A DNA stretch of 64,000 bases from positions 62,001 through 126,000 of the forward strand of contig NZ_NIVQ01000009.1 in assembly GCF_002811245.1 (NCBI RefSeq), written 5' to 3'. This DNA is from Vibrio salilacus. Lineage in GTDB: Bacteria > Pseudomonadota > Gammaproteobacteria > Enterobacterales > Vibrionaceae. How positions within the stretch are numbered: the stretch's first letter is position 1; every line of letters begins with the position of its first letter. Below are positions 58,757 to 64,000 of the stretch, in pieces. The notes under the pieces were generated by a model that saw nothing but the letters and a program-made list of their open reading frames with translations, was not told the origin of the DNA and ran no database searches. The position numbers and the translations under genes were made by a program.

Positions 58757-58779
58757 AAACCGCTCTTAACTAGCGGTTT
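58757..58779 (-). terminator. Terminator of torD, close to the purR promoter region
   Basis: AAACCGCT and AGCGGTTT form an 8-base-pair stem with a 7-base loop, followed on the minus strand by TTTTTGTGTTT-type sequence. It lies 109 bases after torD and 78 bases before purR. Confidence 0.7.
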
Positions 58780-58887
58780 GTATTTTAGTCGTTAATTTTT
58801 TATCGTTTTCGGTCACAATTTTAGACCGCAAACGTCATTAGGGCAAACAAAAAACGCGCAAAGGGCATGCCTGAGTTCACAACGTCT

Positions 58888-59538
58888 TTATTCATCACCA
58901 ATTAAGTAGTGACTATCGAGTTTAAGGAACGCTTCGGTCAAACTCGCAATCGCAGCATAGAAACCAAATTGGTCCAGTTTTTGACACTTCGCGACGAACG
59001 GTGGCAGCCAACTCAACAAATGGGCTTGAATAAATTGTTCTTGCTGGATCAGCGCGTCTTCAAGGTGACGTTGTTGCTCAAGCTCATTGGAGCGGATAAC
59101 TAAATGACCTAAGAAATCGAGTACGATAGCGATATGGTCGACAGGCTCATTGAGCCCGTGTTCAACTGAGACACCATGCTTGTTCATTAATGCTTCTAAC
59201 TCTTTGGCGGGGGTGTCATTAAGTAAGCCATTTTTGCCAATATACAGAGAGGCATAAGGCAGCGCAGAGTCTCGATCAGACTTTAAGAACAGATCGCAAA
59301 AGTCGGCTGCTAATTCCAATTGAGAATCTTCTCTGTCGATCAGGCGATTGAGTGCATCAACTACACGCTCAACGGCGGGCTTCAGCTCGGCATTTTCTCC
59401 TAACCCTGAAAGAAAAGAGCGAATTTGAGCAGAATGATATTGCTGTAAGTTTTCCTCAGTCAGTTCTTTTGCGAACAGGCTCGATAACCACCAATAGATT
59501 TCGGCGCGTTTTTCATTAAATGCTTTAGTTTCTTGCAC
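58888..59538 (-). CDS. torD: TMAO reductase chaperone TorD
   Basis: TorD is a cytoplasmic chaperone of the molybdoenzyme TorA, assisting cofactor insertion and Tat export. The 216-residue product matches the TorD/DmsD helical family: [23 protein letters not shown] near the start, [19 protein letters not shown] in the middle, and [16 protein letters not shown] near residues 136-151. The start is GTG 59538 with AGGAG about 8 bases upstream. It is divergent from torR. torA, torC and the torS kinase are not in the window. Confidence 0.92.
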   Translation of the reverse strand: MQETKAFNEKRAEIYWWLSSLFAKELTEENLQQYHSAQIRSFLSGLGENAELKPAVERVVDALNRLIDREDSQLELAADFCDLFLKSDRDSALPYASLYIGKNGLLNDTPAKELEALMNKHGVSVEHGLNEPVDHIAIVLDFLGHLVIRSNELEQQRHLEDALIQQEQFIQAHLLSWLPPFVAKCQKLDQFGFYAAIASLTEAFLKLDSHYLIGDE

Positions 59539-59774
59539 TAGGGGCTACTCCTAAAATAATTACCTATTAGTGTAACCAATAAAAATGAATAGCGATAATG
59601 GCTCATATGTCAGCATAAGAGTAGATATGAAAGATTATGAGTAAAGGAGTGGGTTTGTCTTGAATCAAGAAAAAATCATCTTTCTTAGTTTTGCTTTTAT
59701 ATTTACTAGAAATGTGACTATTTATGAATAGAATAATTGATAGACCCATGACCAATGAAAATAAAGTGGTGTAG

Positions 59775-60488
59775 ATGAACTATCATGTCCTCGTTGTAGA
59801 AGATGACGCAGTGACGCGCAGTAAGCTAGTTGGATACTTTCAACATGAAGGTTACCAAGTGAGTGAGGCCGAAAGTGGTCAACAAATGCGTGAAGCACTC
59901 AGTAATAATGCGATTGATCTCGTCATGTTAGATATTAATCTTCCCGGGGAAGATGGATTGATGCTCACACGTGAGCTTCGTAGTCAATCTAACATTGGAA
60001 TTATCCTAGTCACAGGACGCACGGACAGCATCGATAAAATTGTTGGTTTAGAAATGGGGGCTGATGACTACGTCACTAAGCCCTTTGAACTACGTGAACT
60101 ATTAGTGCGAGTGAAAAATTTATTATGGCGTATTGCCTCGGCGCGAGACTCAAGCGATAAAAATAAATTATCAACAGATAAGGATAATAGAGTTTGCTTC
60201 GGTGATTGGACGTTTGATATTCAACGTCGCGCTCTAAGCCGTAATGGTGAGCCAGTTAAACTGACTAAAGCTGAGTATGAATTGTTGGTGGCATTGTCGA
60301 GTTACCCGAATCAAGTGCTCAGTCGTGAACGTATTCTTAATATGATCAGTCATCGAGTTGATGCGCCGAATGATCGTACTATTGATGTCTTAATACGTCG
60401 TATGCGTGCCAAGATGGAGTTTGATCCTAAAAATCCACAAATTTTTGTTACAGTTCACGGTGAAGGGTATATGTTCGCGGGTGATTAG
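59775..60488 (+). CDS. torR: OmpR-type response regulator TorR
   Basis: TorR is the response regulator for trimethylamine N-oxide respiration. The 237-residue product has a receiver domain with acidic VEDD, the phosphoryl Asp in LVMLDINLPGEDGLMLT and the conserved Lys in DDYVTKPFELREL, followed by a winged-helix DNA-binding domain (DRTIDVLIRRMRAKME, VTVHGEGYMF). It aligns closely with E. coli TorR. ATG 59775. The partner kinase TorS is not in view. Divergent from torD, with a terminator after it. Confidence 0.93.
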   Translation: MNYHVLVVEDDAVTRSKLVGYFQHEGYQVSEAESGQQMREALSNNAIDLVMLDINLPGEDGLMLTRELRSQSNIGIILVTGRTDSIDKIVGLEMGADDYVTKPFELRELLVRVKNLLWRIASARDSSDKNKLSTDKDNRVCFGDWTFDIQRRALSRNGEPVKLTKAEYELLVALSSYPNQVLSRERILNMISHRVDAPNDRTIDVLIRRMRAKMEFDPKNPQIFVTVHGEGYMFAGD

Positions 60489-60503
60489 ATGATTATCACT
60501 GAT

Positions 60504-60537
60504 AAAAAAGGTCGTGGCATGCCACGGCCTTTTTTTA
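60504..60537. terminator. Bidirectional terminator between torR and elyC
   Basis: An AAAAAAGGTCGTGGC arm pairs with GCCACGGCCTTTTTT across a 2-base centre, giving T-runs on both strands between convergent genes. Confidence 0.85.
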
Positions 60538-60547
60538 TCGGTGAGGT

Positions 60548-61351
60548 TTAGTTTTGACTTTCGGCTGATTTGAGCGCTTTTTGTTCGTAATTAGACGCCC
60601 AATCACGCATGTTTTGCCACAAACTGCCTAAGGTTTCATGCCAGTAACGTTCCGTTTGTTCAAGGTATTTCCCTTTGGGCGTATATTTTTCCCATGTTTG
60701 GGTAATATTCGACTGAGCCAAATAATTGGTGGGGGCTGGGTAAGGTTTTAAGCCGACCGAGTGAAACTCATGTAACGCGCGTTTCATATGGCTCGCTGAG
60801 GTGACAACCACCAACTGTTTGATATTAACGAAAGCAGCAGCTTGACGCGCTTCTTCCCACGTGTCTTTGGCGGTTTCGAGTAAAATGATGTCTGATTTGG
60901 AAACCCCAAGGGCTAGCGCGACTTTCGCCATCATTCGTGCATTACTGACTTCCGAACCTCCGGCATAGCCTGATAAAATCAGCTTAGAGCCTGGGTATAT
61001 GCGCATAACGCGAATCCCTTCTGCAAGTCTCATTAACCCGGTTCGGCTGAGCTCTGAAGTGGGAGGGATTTTATCATCAACGACATGCCCGCTGCCAAGT
61101 ACCATGACATAGTCTATCGATTCATCAACAGGGAAGAATGCGGAATATTGCCGTTCAAGTGGCATTAACAAGCGTGAAGACACAGGCTGGAATGCGATAA
61201 GAAAAATACCGATAAAAGCGAAGAGAACAACAAAGCAGCCACTCTTCTGCTTGCGAGTGAACATGATCAACATTAAGCCGAACAGGCCAATGATTAATAG
61301 GGCTGGCAGCGGCATAAGTAAAGAAGACACTACTTTTTTCAGCTCAAACAT
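60548..61351 (-). CDS. elyC: Envelope biogenesis factor ElyC (DUF218)
   Basis: ElyC is an inner-membrane protein with a DUF218 domain needed for cell-wall synthesis at low temperature in E. coli. The 267-residue product has two N-terminal helices (about 9-31 and 38-55) and then the DUF218 core: VMVLGSGHVVDDKIPPTSELSRTGLMRL, in pieces, LILSGYAGGSEVSNARMMA, and VTSASHMKRALHEFHSVGL. ATG 61351. Divergent from cmoM, the same neighbourhood as in E. coli (elyC beside cmoM-mukFEB). Confidence 0.93.
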   Translation of the reverse strand: MFELKKVVSSLLMPLPALLIIGLFGLMLIMFTRKQKSGCFVVLFAFIGIFLIAFQPVSSRLLMPLERQYSAFFPVDESIDYVMVLGSGHVVDDKIPPTSELSRTGLMRLAEGIRVMRIYPGSKLILSGYAGGSEVSNARMMAKVALALGVSKSDIILLETAKDTWEEARQAAAFVNIKQLVVVTSASHMKRALHEFHSVGLKPYPAPTNYLAQSNITQTWEKYTPKGKYLEQTERYWHETLGSLWQNMRDWASNYEQKALKSAESQN

Positions 61352-61446
61352 ACTAAATAGTCCGAAAAAACATCAATTGATTACATTTTAAGAGAAAGCC
61401 TCTTTATTCCTGCTTTTCTTGTGACAGAATAGCAGCACGATTAGAC

Positions 61447-62256
61447 ATGATAACTCAAGCCGCTGTGACTGAAGACCGTAATTTCGACGATATTGCCCAC
61501 AAATTTGCAAAAAACATTTACGGCTCTGACAAAGGCGACATTCGTCAAGTCATTGTTTGGGAAGATCTTCAACAGATACTCAAGCTGATTGAAAGGGATA
61601 AGCAAGCGTTGAACATCCTTGATGCAGGCGGTGGCTTAGCCCAAATGTCACAAAAGCTTGCTAAACTCGGACATCAGATTACGTTATGTGATCTATCTTC
61701 TGAAATGCTGCAATTGGCACAGCAGGATATTGCAAATAATCGCTTGCTTGAGCAGTATCGTTTCATTCATTCGCCGGTTCAATCTATTGAGCAACACCTT
61801 ACTAGTAAAGTAGACGTTGTTCTGTTTCATGCGGTGATGGAGTGGCTGGCCTCTCCGAAAACTGCGCTTGAAACTGTGCTTGATCAGGTTAAATCCGGCG
61901 GCATGGCTTCTGTGATGTTCTATAACCATCATGGGTTAGTCTACAAGAATGTGGTGTGTGGCAATATTCCTCATGTACTCGAGGGCATGCCTCATCGAAA
62001 AAGATTTAAGTTACAACCACAAAAAGGCTTAAAACCAGAGCAAGTCTATCAATGGATAGAAGACGCTGGTTTCTCAATTTGTGGCAAGTCTGGTATCCGC
62101 TGTTTTAACGATTACATCGGTAATCAACAATATATGGGTGATTACCAGCCTGAAGATGTGTTGGCACTAGAAAGACAATTGTGCAGACAAGAGCCCTACC
62201 TCTCGTTAGGCCGATACATACATGTATGGGCAAAGAAGAACAATAAGCAGGACTAA
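61447..62256 (+). CDS. cmoM: tRNA 5-carboxymethoxyuridine methyltransferase CmoM (SmtA)
   Basis: CmoM methylates the carboxymethoxyuridine at tRNA wobble position 34. The 269-residue product has the SAM-binding motif [16 protein letters not shown] near residues 58-73, the [21 protein letters not shown] segment (residues about 119-136) and the conserved [19 protein letters not shown] 61447. The stop is 2 bases before mukF, as in the E. coli cmoM-mukF-mukE-mukB operon. Confidence 0.93.
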   Translation: MITQAAVTEDRNFDDIAHKFAKNIYGSDKGDIRQVIVWEDLQQILKLIERDKQALNILDAGGGLAQMSQKLAKLGHQITLCDLSSEMLQLAQQDIANNRLLEQYRFIHSPVQSIEQHLTSKVDVVLFHAVMEWLASPKTALETVLDQVKSGGMASVMFYNHHGLVYKNVVCGNIPHVLEGMPHRKRFKLQPQKGLKPEQVYQWIEDAGFSICGKSGIRCFNDYIGNQQYMGDYQPEDVLALERQLCRQEPYLSLGRYIHVWAKKNNKQD

Positions 62257-62258
62257 CA

Positions 62259-63596
62259 ATGAGTGAGATGACTCTAAATGCTGCAGAGCAGCCGCTCGAC
62301 GAATTGGTCGGCTGGGTTAAACAGCACGATTTCTCATTAAATCTCTCTAATGAGCGCTTAGCATTCCTGATTGCGATTGCGGTACTCAGTAATGAAAGAT
62401 TTGATGAAGAGCTGGGTGAGGGTGAATTGCACGATGCGTTCACCATAGTAACGCGCCTGTTTGAACAAACGGGAGAGGCGTCGGCGTTTCGCGCCAACAA
62501 CGCCATCAATGAGATGGTTAAACAACGTTTAATCACTCGCTTTACCAGTGAAGTGAACGAAGGGGCAAGTATCTATCGCTTGTCTCCGTTAGCTCTGGGG
62601 ATCACAGATTATTACGTTCGTCATCGCCAATTTTCAAAGCTAAGACTTTCTATTCAGCTTTCTATGGTAGCGGATGAGATGGCTAAAGCGATGGAATCGG
62701 CTCGTCAAGGTGGTACCGCTGGTCACTGGCGTAAAAATGTCTACGGCGTACTTAAATACTCTGTAGGTGAAATTTTTGACCAGATTGATCTTAATCAGCG
62801 CGTCATGGATGAGCAGCAACAATCGGTCAAAACTCAGATCGCAGAGCTTTTGAATAAAGATTGGCGCGAGGCGATCAATAACTGTGAAGCTCTGTTGTCT
62901 GAAACATCAAATACCCTCAAAGAGCTGCAAGATACATTGCAAGCTGCGGGTGATGAGTTACAAACCCAGATCCTCGATATTCAAGAGCTAGTTTATGGTG
63001 ATGATGAATTAGAATTTATCGCAGAGACCTTGTTTGGTTTACAGATGAAACTTGATCGCATCACTAGCTGGGGGCAACAGACGATTGACCTATGGATTGG
63101 TTATGATCGTCATGTGCATAAATTTATTCGAACCGCGATTGATATGGATAAGAACCGAGCGTTTAGTTCGCGTTTGCGTCAATCGGTAAAAGATTACTTC
63201 GATATGCCTTGGTATCTCACTTATGCAGATGCCGAGCGCCTAACTGATCTTCGTGATGAAGCTTTGGTCCTTCGAGATGATGAAGTGACTGGCCAAGTCC
63301 CGCTTGACGTGGAATACGAAGAGTTTCAACAGGTCAACGATGAGTTATCTGAACGTATTGGTAGCATGCTAAAAGTTCACAAGCACAACGGGACGCCAAT
63401 TGATCTCGGCTTGGTACTACGTGACTACTTAGAACAACACCCTCAGACTCATCATTTTGATTTAGCGCGAATTGTTATCGACCAAGCGGTGCGTCTTGGA
63501 TATTCCGAATCAGACTATCAAGCCGTTCAACCTGACTGGCAAGCGATTAACAATTACGGTGCAAAGGTACAAGCAAATGTCATCGACCGATATTAA
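62259..63596 (+). CDS. mukF: Condensin subunit MukF (kleisin)
   Basis: MukF is the kleisin of the MukBEF chromosome condensin. The 445-residue product (E. coli 440) starts [29 protein letters not shown], has the winged-helix dimer domain, a helical middle part, and a C-terminal winged-helix ([21 protein letters not shown]). ATG 62259, 2 bases after cmoM. Its end overlaps the mukE start by 20 bases in another frame, which points to coupled translation. Confidence 0.97.
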   Translation: MSEMTLNAAEQPLDELVGWVKQHDFSLNLSNERLAFLIAIAVLSNERFDEELGEGELHDAFTIVTRLFEQTGEASAFRANNAINEMVKQRLITRFTSEVNEGASIYRLSPLALGITDYYVRHRQFSKLRLSIQLSMVADEMAKAMESARQGGTAGHWRKNVYGVLKYSVGEIFDQIDLNQRVMDEQQQSVKTQIAELLNKDWREAINNCEALLSETSNTLKELQDTLQAAGDELQTQILDIQELVYGDDELEFIAETLFGLQMKLDRITSWGQQTIDLWIGYDRHVHKFIRTAIDMDKNRAFSSRLRQSVKDYFDMPWYLTYADAERLTDLRDEALVLRDDEVTGQVPLDVEYEEFQQVNDELSERIGSMLKVHKHNGTPIDLGLVLRDYLEQHPQTHHFDLARIVIDQAVRLGYSESDYQAVQPDWQAINNYGAKVQANVIDRY

Positions 63597-64000
63597 TGAA
63601 TACATGTCAGATAACCTGGCAAAAGCGATTTCAAACCCCCTGTTCCCTGCGTTAGATAGCATGCTCCGCTCAGGACGCCATATCTCAACGGAAGATCTCG
63701 ACAACCATGCGTTGTTGTCAGACTTTGAAATCGAATTATCTTCTTTTTACCAACGCTACAATACCGAGCTTGTTAAGGCGCCAGAAGGTTTCTTTTATCT
63801 GCGCCCACGTTCGACGGCTTTAATTGGTCGTAGTGTCCTTTCTGAGTTAGACATGTTGGTGGGTAAGGTACTGTGTTTTCTTTACCTCAGTCCTGAGCGC
63901 TTGGCGCATGAAGGTATCTTTACTAACCAAGAGCTGTATGAAGAACTGCTGGCTTTGGCAGATGAAGCCAAGTTAATGAAGCTTGTGACCAACCGAGCAA
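63577..64000 (+). CDS. mukE: Condensin accessory subunit MukE (partial, cut by window edge)
   Basis: The visible 141 residues match the start of MukE, the winged-helix partner of Muk[30 protein letters not shown] (residues 18-36), [20 protein letters not shown], and [19 protein letters not shown]. The ATG at 63577 lies inside mukF, in another frame. The frame stays open to the last base, so the gene continues beyond the window, and mukB is expected to follow. Confidence 0.96.
   Translation, partial: MSSTDINEYMSDNLAKAISNPLFPALDSMLRSGRHISTEDLDNHALLSDFEIELSSFYQRYNTELVKAPEGFFYLRPRSTALIGRSVLSELDMLVGKVLCFLYLSPERLAHEGIFTNQELYEELLALADEAKLMKLVTNRA

Noticed and set aside
58820..58845. PUR box for autoregulation of purR
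   Set aside because: Only the GCAAACGT half matches; the other half is lost and a terminator lies between this site and purR.
59575..59620. TorR binding decamers between torD and torR
   Set aside because: The best candidate (TGGCTCATAT) is a weak match and has no second copy at a sensible spacing.

Overview
The window looks like chromosome I of a Vibrio (Gammaproteobacteria, Vibrionaceae). The evidence is a type VI secretion locus in the same gene order as the main Vibrio cholerae cluster (vipA to vasL), a TfoY gene behind a cyclic-di-GMP riboswitch, a PurR gene almost residue-for-residue in its DNA-binding part, TorR/TorD, MukF/MukE, and a long chain of housekeeping genes in the arrangement known from Vibrio (gapA-yeaD, lpxH-ppiB-cysS, aat-bpt-infA, yciN/topA, glgC-glgA). 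No rRNA, tRNA, CRISPR array or complete insertion sequence was seen.

Layout. 1-99 is the tail of an unidentified gene. 413-20846 is one large plus-strand T6SS unit: tssB, tssC, tssE, tssF, tssG, an FHA protein, tssJ, tssK, tssL, tssH/clpV, vasH, vasI, tssA/vasJ, tssM/vasK and vasL. Hcp, VgrG and PAAR (tube and spike) genes and effectors are not in the window. 20950-21387 is ycgN, with a promoter framed by a perfect inverted repeat. 21503-23601 is an AT-rich islet with a shrunken tyrosine-recombinase-like gene, translationally coupled to an unknown two-helix membrane protein, followed by about 800 bases without genes. 23602-28297 is a cyoABCDE quinol oxidase operon. Next come an MscS-type channel, a PhoA-type alkaline phosphatase, a small tail-anchored-looking protein, a ChaN-type lipoprotein with a Fur-box-like site, rlmA, yeaD and gapA. 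From 37.4 to 56.6 kb lie msrB, small conserved genes, an EAL-like/HDOD protein, lpxH, ppiB, cysS, tdk, infA, bpt, aat, aroA, yciN, topA, glgC, glgA, a hydrolase, a DUF2007 protein and a TVP38 membrane protein. The right end holds tfoY with its riboswitch, purR, torD, torR, elyC and the cmoM-mukF-mukE operon, cut by the window edge.

How the parts fit. TfoY is known in V. cholerae as an inducer of T6SS and motility, and its leader carries a c-di-GMP-I aptamer. The riboswitch at 57.4-57.5 kb and the T6SS cluster at 0.4-20.8 kb may therefore be the input and output of one regulatory circuit; this is an inference from family knowledge. The least explained items are the islet at 21.4-23.6 kb, the inverted repeat around the ycgN promoter, the strong hairpin between tssM and vasL, and a pair of back-to-back hairpins downstream of chaN.
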